64,000 nucleotides of DNA from Zingiber officinale (Eukaryota > Streptophyta > Magnoliopsida > Zingiberales > Zingiberaceae). Each line of letters begins with the position of its first letter. Positions within the stretch are counted from its first letter, which is position 1. Where the stretch lies: NCBI RefSeq assembly GCF_018446385.1, contig NC_055990.1:28667891-28731890 (forward strand), read 5' to 3'. The notes under the pieces are model-generated. The model was not told the DNA's origin and made no database searches. It saw only the letters and a list, made by a program, of their open reading frames with translations. A program made the position numbers and the translations under genes. Of the stretch, positions 1 to 10,734 are shown in pieces.

Positions 1-150
1 CACACATAATAACTATAAGCCATAATAGTTGGATCCTATATCCACAAAGTTAGCACATCCTACTATTAACCTGCCTAAATTATGTATGACATGTGCATAA
101 TTAAACTAATACCAAATACACAGAGGCAAAACCCTAGCTCTGATACCAAT
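1..150 (-). mobile_element. Copia element B2, leader and primer-binding site (body lies left of window)
   Basis: On the minus strand the bases next to the LTR read TGGTATCAGAGC (about 139-150), the usual initiator tRNA-Met primer-binding site of plant Copia elements. The rest of this stretch resembles the 5' leader of Copia B at 26805-26960: both share the 'cctctgtgt' segment, the 'taatagtaggatgtgct' segment and 'ccaactattatggct', in reverse orientation here. This is therefore a second copy of the B family pointing left, with its coding region outside the window. Confidence 0.8.
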
Positions 151-2540
151 TGTTGGTTGCTACTCGGAAAACCTAATGGTTCCACTGTACAAAAATTTTG
201 TACAAAGGTCTGAACCTTTTTCTAGCTACCATGTGTTCTTTTAAATTAAACTTGGATCGCCTGCGGAACTTAACACGTTTGATCCAAAGCTTAATCTATT
301 TGTTCTTTTAGGTTTAGACTCGGATCTCCTGCGGAACTTAACACGTTCGATCCAAATCACCTAGGTTATTAATTTTATTAAATATTAATTTCCAAAATTG
401 GCTTTCAGTACTGACGTGGCGAGGCACATGGCCTTCTTGGCACTACAAGAAAAAGCCTCATAGACATCGGTGGAACAACAATAGTTTTAAGCAAAAACCG
501 ATGTCTTTGAGTATTTTACACCGATTTTTCCAAAAACCGGTGTCTATAAGCGCAGATTTTCGCTCATAGACATCGGTTTTTTAGCCGATGTCTATGAGCG
601 CCTTTTTTTTTGTTAATAGACATCAGTTTTAATAGCGGTTTTTAAAACCCGATGTTAATGAACCAAAAAAAAATAATTTAATTTTTCCACCAGCCAAAAT
701 TTATAACACTTCACAAAGTTCCCTCCAAACCAAAACTAATATCGCGCCCCTTCTCTCAGCCTAAACCTAAACCTAAACCTCCAACCATCTCTCTCAGCCT
801 CATCTCCCTCTTCCCTTTCCTGGATCTCTTCCCCTTCCTGGATCGACGCCCCTTAGGATCAAAACCACCTGCTTCATCCTAAGCAAAATCGCAGTATAAA
901 TCGTTCCATTCTGCCTCCTCGTCCGATCCTCTCTTCCTCCTCCTCCTCCTCCTCCTTCCTCTCTTCGCTCTTCCCGGCTAAGGTAGGGGCCGACAAGATC
1001 TGAACAGCTAGAGGACGCCCACAACCACCATGGCACGGTTGGTCGGCAACATGAGGGAATCCGAAGGAAGAGAGAACAACACCGAGATCTCTGATCTTGT
1101 GTAAAGGGGTCTCCTTCTTCTGAAGCAGAGAGATCGAGTGCAGTACAAGAATAACGAAGTATGTCTGCCTGTTAAAACCCTAAAATTGCAGGCATAAAGG
1201 CTCTCCGTGCTTCATTTTCTCCTTCTCGGCCTCTTCGCTCACTGGGTACACGGTCAAAACCTCTCGTTTCCTCTTTTCATTCTTCTTAATCGTCTGATTG
1301 CTAAAGGTTGAGGATGGGGTTTGGGGTTAACCTCTCTATAAGGCGCCGAAGCCTTTTCTTTTCCCCCGACTTTCTCCTTCTCGCGACTTCGGACTTCACG
1401 CGACCGAGACCGGCGATTTCTTCTTCTCTCGGTGGCGCCGGCGAAGAGCGGACCTTGGAGCGTTGAGAGGAAGAGAGGTTAGTTACAGCTGAACCTTCTT
1501 TCTCCCCGATCCCTTCCTCCCTTCTCTGATCTCGGTGAACAATGGTGACGGATCTCGATCGGTGAATTTCGCCGGCTGTCGGGAGGGAACCAAGGGCATC
1601 GGCGTTGGATCAGGCCAGCATCGATTGTTTGGAGGAGGTAACAACCATTGTTCCTTCCCGATCTCTGTTCCTGTTCGTTGGCAAGAACAAGTCGTTGCCC
1701 TAACTTCGATCTTGGAGGTAAGGGTTTGGTTTTGGTTGTGAATTCGAACCTTGATCCTTTCTAGTGTTGATTCAGGTGGTTCTTTCTGGGAAGCAGAGAC
1801 TGGTATTTTGGTCCCGGCCACCACAGCTCTGTTGGATCGATCTCTTCTTCGTATCAGTGATCGTCTCCGGTGATTGAAGGGTGCAGAGGTAATGAGGTCG
1901 ATCTGTTGTTGTTGTTAACAGGTTGTTTTGATGACTTCTTGTTATTCTTTCTTCTTGATCCGGCTAGTGAAGATGCACTATGTAATGTTCTGTTTGTAGG
2001 GGATTGAGGTACGGTTTAGTTCTTGTTCCTTACCCTTGTGCTATCATTAGTTGCAGTAGATGTTACCTAATGAATCCTGTGTGTTTTGAGCTGGATCCAC
2101 GGCAGAGTAAATAAGAATTTGTTTGTTCTGGTGTTGGAGGTTAAGGGTATGATGTGTTACTAGTTAACAAGGATAAGAGTTGTTATATTGGGTAATTGAA
2201 TGTTGTAAATAAAGATTAACCTGAATCTGAAATGGTTTCAGTGACATTTAGGTTTCATGTTAGGTGATTATGGAAGATTGTAACCTTGAAGATCTAATGG
2301 AAATTTAGATATTGGATGGTTTATGTTAGAATATAAATTTAATATGGTTATGTTAAAAGAAGGGAGCCGTACCTATGGTTAGCGTTTCTTTTGTATGTTC
2401 ATTTCCTCCAGGTTTTTGTAATTCAATTTCCACCCTCTAGGGTTTTTTTTTTAATTCAGTTTTGGATGCCTAATTCCACCCTGCTTCTTTCTGACATACA
2501 TTTACACATTGTTTCAGAGGATGCGATGTGCTTATTTTAG

Positions 2541-3083
2541 ATACTGGATTGGGAAGTGCAGAGAATCAAGCAAGGGTCAAGGAGTTGCTTCATGTGGAGG
2601 AATCAAAACTAGAGAAGGATGAGGGTAAGTGTTTTTACTCATAATATTATTTTAGTTTCTGTTCAGATCAGTTGGCACTCGATTCTGTGCTTTAGGAAAT
2701 ACCACTCCAGCAGTGAGATGGGTTCGAGATGATAAATATGATTGCATCCGATTAAAGCATTGCAAGGTGAGCTATATTCACTGTGTATCCCCCCTTCAGA
2801 GTACATATGTATCTGTATAGTAATTAATTTCAATATAGGCACATCAAATTACCTTAATTGTTTCTGGACATAGACTTAATCCTTTGGATTACTTTTGCCA
2901 CTACCTTAATCATAGTATCCTGTGGAATACTTAATCATAGTATTTGCCACTGTGTATCCTTTGGAATACTTAATCATAGTATTTGCCACTACCTTTCTAT
3001 TATTCATTCTTTTGCTTTGCAGGTTGTGACAAAAATTGATTGGCATCGGAAAGGAGACTATTTCACTACTGTCGTTCCTAGTG
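2541..3083 (+). pseudogene. Captured exons of a BOP1/ERB1-like ribosome biogenesis gene inside the CACTA element
   Basis: Three exon-like blocks at 2541-2624, 2696-2766 and about 3023-3083, each preceded by a pyrimidine tract plus AG and followed by GT(A/G)AG-like donors. Joined across the introns they stay in one frame and encode a peptide containing KELLHVEES, then RWVRDDKYD, then IDWHRKGDYFTTV. The WHRKGDYF motif with the preceding charged stretch is characteristic of the BOP1/Erb1 family (WD40 protein of the PeBoW complex, 60S ribosomal subunit maturation in the nucleolus), just before the WD repeats. Only about 70 residues of a family protein of roughly 700 are present and the WD repeats are missing, so this is a transduplicated fragment. 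Family assignment is from memory of the motif. Confidence 0.65.
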
Positions 3084-3542
3084 GTATCCTAATTATGAAT
3101 TTTAGTTGTACTTATTTTTAGTCATTCCTAGTGCCTATTTTATTCCTAGTCACCTTATTTCAATGACAAGAACAAGGGTTCTCATGGCCAATATGTGTCT
3201 ATTAATGGGATTTTCAATGTCTTGCTTACCACGCTAATCCTACTTCTGATTGGATTTGTAGCTTCAAGATATCAAACTCTACACCTTCTATATGGAGCTA
3301 GATTTGCAAAAGCCATATCCAACTCGAGGAAGTGACTTATTGACATGGGAGGTAGGTGTACCTCTTTAGTTCCGCTTTTAACCAAATATCCCTATAAAGA
3401 TTCATTTGTGTGCTCTTAACATATCTATTCCTACAACGTTGTTATCTAGGATTAGCATTTATTTTGTTAAATGTGATTTATGCACCTATAATTATTCTGG
3501 TGAAGTTAGCATTCTATTAAACTAGATTATGACCTTTGCAGA

Positions 3543-3644
3543 GAACTTATTGGTAACCAAGGACTTTGTGAAGATAGCAAATTTTGGCCTTGCTCGTGAA
3601 GTTCATTTGAAGCCACCATTCACAAAATAGGTTTCAACACGCTG
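3543..3644 (+). pseudogene. Captured kinase exon (MHK/CDKF-like) inside the CACTA element
   Basis: A single exon-like block after a TTTGCAG acceptor and before a GTAAGC donor. It reads NLLVTKDFVKIANFGLARE and, after an in-frame TAG, VSTRW. This corresponds to the activation segment of CMGC kinases of the MAK/MHK (plant CDKF) type: NLLV, then the DFG motif (here NFG, so the metal-binding Asp is lost), then the (Y)VSTRW activation loop. The stop and the NFG change show it is not a functional kinase piece. It probably comes from a different donor gene than the BOP1-like exons just upstream. Confidence 0.6.
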
Positions 3645-6600
3645 GTAAGCATGTTTATGACAAGCACTTGTGATCTTATATTTTTTATTTGATACATGTA
3701 CACATTTGTTTTATTTATTTGACATATGGTGGATTTATGTGTTTTTACAGTTTACAAATCTCAAGTACTCCAGAGTTGAAATTGATGAAGTGCAGTTCGA
3801 GTGGGCTGAATGCATGCTAGATTACATTTGAAGTGCGGTTCTACCTTGATGTGTTAAAAGAATGTTCTACCTTGATTTTGATATCTATTAGCTAGCTTTT
3901 GATGTAAAAAGAATGTTTGGGTATTTTATGGATATTGTTGTAAGAAGATTATTTATATAATTTGTGAATATTTGTGTATTTTATGGATATTATTGAATGA
4001 AGAATATTTGTACAATTTGTGAATATTTGTATTTTTTTTTTGTTGTTATCGGTTTTAAAATCAAATCTGTGCTGTTAAAAAATATACATATTACATCGGT
4101 TTTCCACCGATGTAAAACCGATGTTATAAAGTAATATTACATCGGTCATTTACCGCTGCCAAAACTGGTGTTATTAACATACAATATTACATCGGTTTTA
4201 CACCGTCGATGAAACGGTGTCGTTAAGTGATACTACACCGGTTAATAACCGATTCGAAAATCGGTGTCGTTAAGTGATACTACACCGGTTTTAACCCGAT
4301 GTCTAAAATGACAGACTTTTAACATCGGCTTCATAGACATCGGTCGAAAATCAAATAGACACCGGTGGAAAACCGATGTCTATGAAGGTTTTTGTTGTAG
4401 TGTGGATATGGGAACAACCACCACCGACTAGACAAAGCCTTTTAAGGAAAGTTAATATTTAATTTCCTTAAATAACTTTAGGTCAACCGAAAAGAACAAT
4501 CAAATCACAAGGAAAAGAAAAAACAAAAAGAATACAACATCGAAAACAAATTCGAAATACTAGGATCATATGCCTCTTGTATTTAGTATTATTTCCTAAA
4601 ATAACTAGTATGATGCAGAAAGGAAAAAATACTAGTTATACCTTTTAGAAAGACCTCTTGATCTTCTACCGTATTCCTCTTCTAACCTCGGACGTTGTGT
4701 GGGCAACGATCTTCCGAGATGAGAAACCACCAAAGCACCTTCTTCTCCTTTCTTCAAGTTTCGGCCAAGCACAATGCTTCCAAAAGATGAAGATCTTTTT
4801 CCTCCAACCAAGCTCCAAGGGATGTAAGCTTTCTCTCCTTCTTCTCCAAGTTAAAATCCGACCACCACTTGATCTCCAAGGAGGAAGAGAGGTTCGGCCA
4901 CAAGGATGGAGAGAAGAGAAGGGGAAGGGCCGGCCACACCAAGGAAGAAAAGAGAGAGAAAAATAATAGAGTCATTTTTTCCCATGAAGGCACTTCTACC
5001 CCCTCTTTTATAATCCTTGGTCTTGGCAAATAAGGAAATTTAAATAAAAACTTCTTTAATTCTTTTGCCATGAAAAGGAAAAATTTATTTAATTAAAAAT
5101 AATTTTTCTCTTCTCAATTTACAATGGCAGGCCATATACAAATCTCCAAGCAAATAAAATTTTAAACACAAATTAAAACTTCCTTATTTGCTTCCGGAAA
5201 TTTATAAAATTTTTCAATAATTTTTATCCCTTCATGATTGGTTAATAAAAAGGAAATTTTATAAATTAAAATCTTTCTTTTAAACATGTGGATAATTTCC
5301 AAAAAGGAAAGTTATCTCTAAAATTTAAAATCTCTTTTCAATCTACAAATAAGGAAAGATATCAAATCTTTCCTTAATCTTTTGTAGAAACTAATAAAAG
5401 AGAATTTTTAATTTTTAAACTTTCTTTTGAATCATGAACATGATTAAAAAGGAAAGTTTTTACCAAAATTAAAATCAACCTTTTAATCTACAAATAAGGA
5501 AAGAGATTTAGCTCTTCTCTTAATCTTTTGTAGAATCTTATAAAAGGAAAGATTTAAATTTTTAAACTCTCTTTTAAATCATGTTATCCACATAAGAAAA
5601 TTTTAAAAAATAAAAATCCTTTTATTTTAATTTGGGCCGGCCACACCAAGCTTGAACCCAAGCTAGGGCCGGCCACATGAATTCACCCATGAACCAAACC
5701 ATGGCCGGCCCTAGCTTGGTCTCCAAGCTAGCTTAACTGACCCCTATAGGATGGGTAAGAAGGTGGGTATAGGTGGGTATAGTACTCTATAATTAAGAGG
5801 CTACGATAGAGACCGAGAGGAGGAATTGGTTTTGGTCTCCCGATAAAATTAAGCATCTCGTGTTCGCCCTGAACACACAACTTAATTTTATCAATAATAA
5901 TTCATTCCACTAGAGAACTATTATTGAACTACCGCACCAATCCCAAATTACATTTTTTGGCTCCTTCTTATTATGAGTGTGTTAGTCTCCCTGTGTTTAA
6001 GATGTCGAATGTCCACTAATTAAGTGAGTTACTGACAACTCATTTAATTAATATCTTAGTCCAAGAGTAGTACCACTCAACCTTATCGCCATGTCGGACT
6101 AAGTCCTTAACATGACAATCCTTATGAGCTCATCTTGGGGACATTCTCAACCTAGATTACTAGGACACAGTTTCCTTCTATAATCAACAACACACACTAT
6201 AAGTGATATCATTTCCCAACTTATCGGGCTTATTGATTTATCGAACTAAATCTCACCCATTGATAAATTAAAGAAATAAATATCAAATATATGTGCTTGT
6301 TATTATATTAGGATTAAGAGCACACACTTCCATAATAACTGAGGTCTTTGTTCCTTTATAAAGTGAGTATAAAAGAAACGACATCTAATGGTCCTACTCA
6401 ATACACTCTAAGTGTACTAGTGTAATTATATAGTTAAGATAAACTAATACCTAATTACACTACGACCTTCCAATGGTTTGTTCCTTTCCATCTTGGTCGT
6501 GAGCTACTGTTTATAATTTATAAGGTACTGATAACATGATCCTCTGTGTGTGACACCACACACCATGTTATCTACAATATAAATTAGTTGAACAACTACA

Positions 6601-6692
6601 TTTATCATAAATGTAGACATTTGACCAATGTGATTCTTATTTCTAGATAAATGTTTATACCAAAAGCTAGGCTTTTAGTATACATCCTAACA

Positions 6693-7755
6693 TTTACCAG
6701 GGGCAATCTCAGCAAGGGATCTTCCTAAGCTTACAAGGGATGTAAGCTCGATAACAGGAAGGGAAGTGGCTGGTGGAGCAACAACAGCTACTGATGAAGA
6801 AGAAACTGGAAAAGAGACAGTAGTAGTTTCTGCAAGAGGACCCTTGGGAACTTCGGGAACCACCTGAGAGCTGGAAGCTTCAGTTGGAGGAGCTGGAACT
6901 TCAATTGACGAAGGTTGATTAAGTGCAGTAAGAAGCTCTTGTTCTTTAGCATGTAGGGCAGCTTCTTCTAGACGCAACTCTTCATCAATCAAAGCAGCAT
7001 AGAAATTTTCCACTGTACAAAGGGAAGAAAATGTTTTAGTTAGTAAAAATTGATGAAAGAGGAAACAGAACTTTACCTAAGGAGACGCGTATCCTACATT
7101 TGACCGGGCTCAAACCAAACAAATACAGAAGATCGCTCCTTAGCCATCTGGTGATAGAAAGACGATAACATAGCAACTTTTCACAATAAAGAGGAAAAGA
7201 AGGGTGAAGATGAAATTCCTTGACATCAAGTAAGGGAGGTAGAGAGGATCTCCAAGCATGAGACTAAGGAATAGATCCCGAAAACTTTACAAAAAAGAAA
7301 CGAGATTTCCAAGCTTTAAGAGAAGAGGGCATATCATCAAACAGGACCATCTTAGTCCAAGATTGAAAAAGGAAAACACCTGGTTCTGCTACTTTTAGAT
7401 AAGAAAACATGAAAACATTTTGAGGAGTAGGAGGAATATCAAGTGTACGAAACAACATGTATATGTCGCACAAATAACGAAAGGCATTAGGCACTAATTG
7501 TTGAAGAGGAATGTCGAAATATTGGCTTACATCGATCAAAAAAGGAGGAATGAGAAACCTTAAACCCCCTATCAACTGATCCCTAAAGAAGGTTACACAG
7601 TTAACAAGAGGGCGGTAAGGATGTTCATCTGGGGTAGGAATTATGATGTCATATTCCATAGGAATCTCATACTGTAGACGAATGGTAAGCTGAGCATCCT
7701 TGTCGAAAGAGGATGAAATTTGAGTATACCAAGGAGCAATCATCTCTTCAGCCAT
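6693..7755 (-). pseudogene. Antisense ORF of a Tat-lineage Gypsy element (putative gypsy-type transposon domain), truncated
   Basis: Reading leftwards, residues 1 to about 160 come from 7755-7264, starting MAEEMIAPWY and including YDIIIPTPDEHPYRP, NCVTFFRDQL, FRYLCDIYMLF and WKSRFFFVKF. This is the 'putative gypsy type transposon' domain (Pfam Transposase_28 type), common in ORFs of plant Tat-lineage Gypsy elements. A second coding block at 7013-6693 (Glu/Ala-rich, then Pro/Ser/Val-rich) follows. A CTTAG/GTAAAG donor near 7077 and a TTTGTACAG acceptor near 7015 suggest a short intron between blocks. The reading frame is lost near 7264, and the 3' end is cut by the B2 LTR at 6692. Known Tat elements carry such ORFs antisense to gag-pol near the 3' LTR, matching the plus-oriented LTR-like DNA at 10.3-10.66 kb. 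Confidence 0.65.
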
Positions 7756-8553
7756 AGATAGAAGTAAGGGTTATTGGAATGATAGATTACTTACTGGGAG
7801 CTAAGAAAGATGATCACTAGAAGATGGTGAGCACGAGGATTGATCAAAGATGGCAGCAAAGAAGAAACGCCAAGGTAAGGAAAAAAGAACAAAGTCGACA
7901 AGAAGATGAAGGGTTTAGGGTTGAACGAACATATGGCCATCGTTAGATCAGAATGCCTTTTATCAACAGACACCGTTGATTACAGAAAGATTCAAACGCC
8001 GGTGTTACAAGAGAGAGAGAGAGAGAGGACACATGCCATATAACCATAAATGGGCATTTATGATGGATGCGACAAATCAAATCATGTAGGGGTTGGTGGC
8101 GCCTCGTCACGCGCCTCCAACATTCTCTTACCATTGAAGAACCAATCATAATCAAGGAAATTCTGAAGAGGCATGGTTTACTATGTGTAATAAAAAAGGA
8201 CGGACCGGACTTGACAAATCCTGGGCCGGAAACGAAAAATATGAAATAATAATAGTCAATCATGTGGGAAGCAATGTTTGAATTAATGTAACTATAGCAG
8301 ACAGGATAATATCGGTCAGGATAACAACATTTATGATATACAAGTCAATATTGGCCGGGTCATCGTGTCTATTCTTATAAACCAGAAGGATTCAAGAAAG
8401 TCACCCAGTCCGATACAAAAGATCGTTCAATTTTACACTTAGAACATGATCAGATACATAACGTTACATTTTCCTCTCAAAAAATTAAACCTCGAAAGGT
8501 CAACGAAAGTTATAAACATGAGCTCTCAGACTCCTTAGAAAACTTCAACCCCA
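7756..8553. other. Non-coding Tat-element sequence with no recognisable gene
   Basis: No protein family recognised on either strand. A short GA dinucleotide run lies at about 8010-8026. The stretch lies between two minus-strand ORFs of the same presumed Gypsy element and is most simply its untranslated or decayed 3' region. Confidence 0.5.
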
Positions 8554-9108
8554 CTAAGGATAGATTTTACCAAGGCACGAAGGAAGCTTGCCCGGGTTGA
8601 AGAAGTGGAAATATTTTACCCGGACGAAGGAAACTATGAAACAGAGTGGTCTCATGAACAAGAAACCACAAACTTGTTCATACCCTCTCCAACATGTGAC
8701 TGAAAGGTCCACCTCCCGCCTGAGCCTTTTGAGCTCTGATTCCAGAACACCCACCTTAGCATGAAACTGAAGCAACCTGGGCTGCAATGGCAACATTAAC
8801 TGATCACTAATAGCATGTTGGGTTATCAAGCCTTTCCACTCTGGGGTCTTACACTCCGGATCCCGACAAACTTCATTCTTTAAGGTCGTTCCTGACCTTG
8901 TTTGAAACTGGGTGACCGACAGAAATGCCTCTAACTCTCGTGCTTGAGAGTTAGCTGGGTCTGGAGTTTGAGCAGCTTCATTCATAAATCCTATCTTCGC
9001 CGACAGAGGTTGCTCCCAGAGAGGGAGGCCTAAAGCCATACTCTCGATAAGAGAAGGCAAGCAAAAAGGAGAAGAACTGAAGTGAGTGAAGAAGAAAGGA
9101 AGGATCAC
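8554..9108 (-). CDS. Hypothetical ORF of the Tat-like element (unrecognised, 184 codons)
   Basis: An uninterrupted minus-strand frame starting MILPFFFTHF; a second, more plausible start is the Met beginning MALGLPLWEQ about 23 residues in. The middle part (HAKVGVLESELKRLRREVDLS) looks like a short coiled coil. The C-terminal third reads like non-coding or intron sequence. No family recognised. It lies upstream (minus sense) of the Transposase_28-type ORF, so it may be a first exon or a second antisense ORF of the same element. It could also be chance, as no independent coding evidence is visible. Confidence 0.3.
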   Translation of the reverse strand: MILPFFFTHFSSSPFCLPSLIESMALGLPLWEQPLSAKIGFMNEAAQTPDPANSQARELEAFLSVTQFQTRSGTTLKNEVCRDPECKTPEWKGLITQHAISDQLMLPLQPRLLQFHAKVGVLESELKRLRREVDLSVTCWRGYEQVCGFLFMRPLCFIVSFVRVKYFHFFNPGKLPSCLGKIYP

Positions 9109-9396
9109 AGCCCTATTTAAAGGGTCAAGGGACTCACGGGATTACTATACTTGGGTTCACAGGATTATTGTACCAGAAATCATGAGGACTACTGCAGAAA
9201 AAGTCATGAGGCTACTGCAGAGACCATGGTCGGTACATGACCAAAAATAGGCAAAGAAACAAAAAATATGCTTAGGTCTAGTCAGTCGGCTACGCCTCCT
9301 TCGACTAGATTTGGAAGGAAGGCTAGTGATATGGGTTAGGTTTAGTAGGACTTCGGAGAAAAGGGGAAAGAAAAGAGATAGCAGAATCAAGCAATG

Positions 9397-9795
9397 TAAA
9401 TATCGGCCGGGATATCGGGCTTAAGAAAATATAGGCTAATATCGTCCAGGACAACATGCTTAAGGAAATATAGGCAAATATCGGACGAGGTAACATACTT
9501 AAGAAAAGATAGGCCAACACCGGCCGGGACAATATCTTAAAGAAAAGATAGGCCAACACCGGCCGGGATAATACCTTAAAGAAAAGATAGGCTAATACCA
9601 GTCGGAGTACATCTTGAGAAGGGTAGGCTAATATCGTCTGGGACAACATGCTTAAAGAAATATAGGCAAATATCAGACGAGTCAACACACTTAAGAAAAT
9701 ATGGGTCAACATCGACTGGGACAATATCTTAAAGAAAGAATAGACTAATATTGGACGGGATATACCTTAAGAAAGAAAGGCCAGTATCGACTAGG
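9397..9795. repeat. 39-bp minisatellite, about ten degenerate copies
   Basis: Repeating unit of about 39 bp: 'aatatcggccgggacaa' then 'atgcttaagaaaatataggc', with copies at about 9397, 9436, 9475, 9514, 9553, 9592, 9628, 9667, 9706 and 9745 differing by several bases each and occasional 2-3 bp deletions. Because 39 is a multiple of three, it produces a long meaningless open frame on the minus strand (Leu/Ser/Ala/Tyr-rich). Tandem repeats between the coding region and the 3' LTR are a known habit of Tat-lineage Gypsy elements. More diverged copies of the 'tatcgg.cg' core continue to about 10000. Confidence 0.8.
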
Positions 9796-10099
9796 ATTGT
9801 CTGAGCTAGCACATGCGAATATAGACTAATATCAGGCGTATGTATATGATCGTCCGGGAATAAGCAGCTACAAGACCGTACAGGATTTATAATGTATTAT
9901 CGGACGAAGAGGACATGTGTCAAATAAAAATAATAACTCGCCTATACGAAACCTAGGGTTAATCCCGACCGATACAAAACATAGTATAATATCGGGATGT
10001 CCACAACATAGTGAAGACAGGATAACCAAACAGGGGTGATAAAATATAACTTATAGGACAGGACGAGAATAAACATTTTAAGGATATTTATGAATAGCT

Positions 10100-10660
10100 T
10101 ATGAAAATATTTGCTTTATGTAATCGTATAACAGGTTGACTAACTCGGCGGGAAGAATGTTTCTAGACTCTTCTGCAGGTACCAAACGACAAAAAAGGTA
10201 CATCTGGGGTACAAAAAAGATTTCTTAAAAGCCATTTTCTGCAAGTACGTGACTTATGTCATCTCATAACAAACTCTAGCAAAGGGGGTCCACTTCATGA
10301 CTACGGAGGTTATATGAAGTGGTATAAAAGGGGGAATCCTCTCCGTTGGCCAGGTATGCTCACGTTGATGCTCACACTCACAACCCTAAATTTCAACTAC
10401 TGTTCATCTTCTTCTTTCTTCCACACTGAGAGAGATTACTAACTTGAGCGTCGGAAGGCCTAGCCAGGGATTTCCACCCCGATTTTAGGTCACTGACAAT
10501 AGTGTTGGTTGGTCTCTTGTGCGTAGGAAGCCTTGGAAGCTCCAGATCTCAGTTTTCTTCATCAAAGCTTTCCTTTCATCTTTGGATCTTCGCACAAGGA
10601 GAGCATCCTGTGACTTCGTTCTCCTAGATATGCTTTGGGCTTCTCGGATCGGTATTCTAC
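10100..10660 (+). repeat. Probable 3' LTR (end portion) of a Tat-lineage Gypsy element
   Basis: Contains a plus-strand TATA box (GGTATAAAAGGGGG near 10321-10334), a 'ctcacaaccctaaa' transcription-start-like region, and the segment 'taacttgagcgtcggaagg' at 10440. The same 'acttgagcgtcgga' segment occurs in reverse orientation in the solo LTR at 39262-40089 (near 39400-39415), so it is a conserved R/U5-type LTR segment. The right limit near 10660 (CTACA) and the left limit are not certain; no terminal repeats or target duplication could be fixed. Confidence 0.5.
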
Positions 10661-10734
10661 AGGTATTATCCTTCATCAGTAGTAGGTTTTTCTCCCAACT
10701 TTCCGTTTTGTCAAGCTTCTCAGACAGGATCAGT

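Larger units (their letters stand above)
441..4402. mobile_element. CACTA (En/Spm) DNA transposon, non-autonomous, with captured gene fragments
   Basis: Starts CACTACAAGAAAAA and ends TTTTTGTTGTAGTG, an inverted terminal repeat typical of the CACTA superfamily. It is flanked by the 3-bp duplication TGG (438-440 and 4403-4405). Subterminal regions carry many copies of a short motif around 'agacatcggt' / 'accgatgtct' in both orientations (about 470-650 and 4080-4385), as expected for transposase-binding repeats. No TNPA/TNPD transposase ORF is visible in the 3.96 kb, so it must be moved in trans. The interior (about 760-3840) looks like captured host sequence: a GC-rich promoter- or 5'UTR-like part at 760-1900, then exon-like pieces with GT/AG borders at 2541-3083, about 3262-3350 (unidentified) and 3543-3644. 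Inserted in the B2 LTR. Confidence 0.92.
151..6692 (-). repeat. 5' LTR of Copia element B2, minus orientation, interrupted by a CACTA transposon
   Basis: Bounded by TGTTGG at 151 and CTAACA at 6692. Read on the minus strand it begins TGTTAGGATGTATACTAAAA, as do the LTRs of Copia B at 17494 and (one base different) 31252, and ends GCAACCAACA next to the primer-binding site. Without the CACTA insertion it is about 2.57 kb, close to the 2.33 kb LTRs of B. A minus-strand TATA-like motif lies near 4998-5012, with GGCCGGCC and other short palindromes upstream of it at 5630-5740. The ORFs near 4658-5071 are LTR sequence, not genes. The insertion interrupted the antisense ORF at 6693-7755. Its target duplication cannot be tested because the other end is outside the window. 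Confidence 0.8.

Noticed and set aside
800..1824. Short ORFs in the GC-rich part of the CACTA element
   Set aside because: Low complexity (Gly/Arg runs from GGA repeats) or without known motifs; better explained as captured promoter/UTR DNA.
4658..5071. Overlapping ORFs of about 100 codons on both strands
   Set aside because: Lie in the B2 LTR; no domain, and mutually antisense.
9323..9724. 133-codon minus-strand ORF rich in Leu, Ser, Ala and Tyr
   Set aside because: Translation of the 39-bp minisatellite (13 codons per unit).
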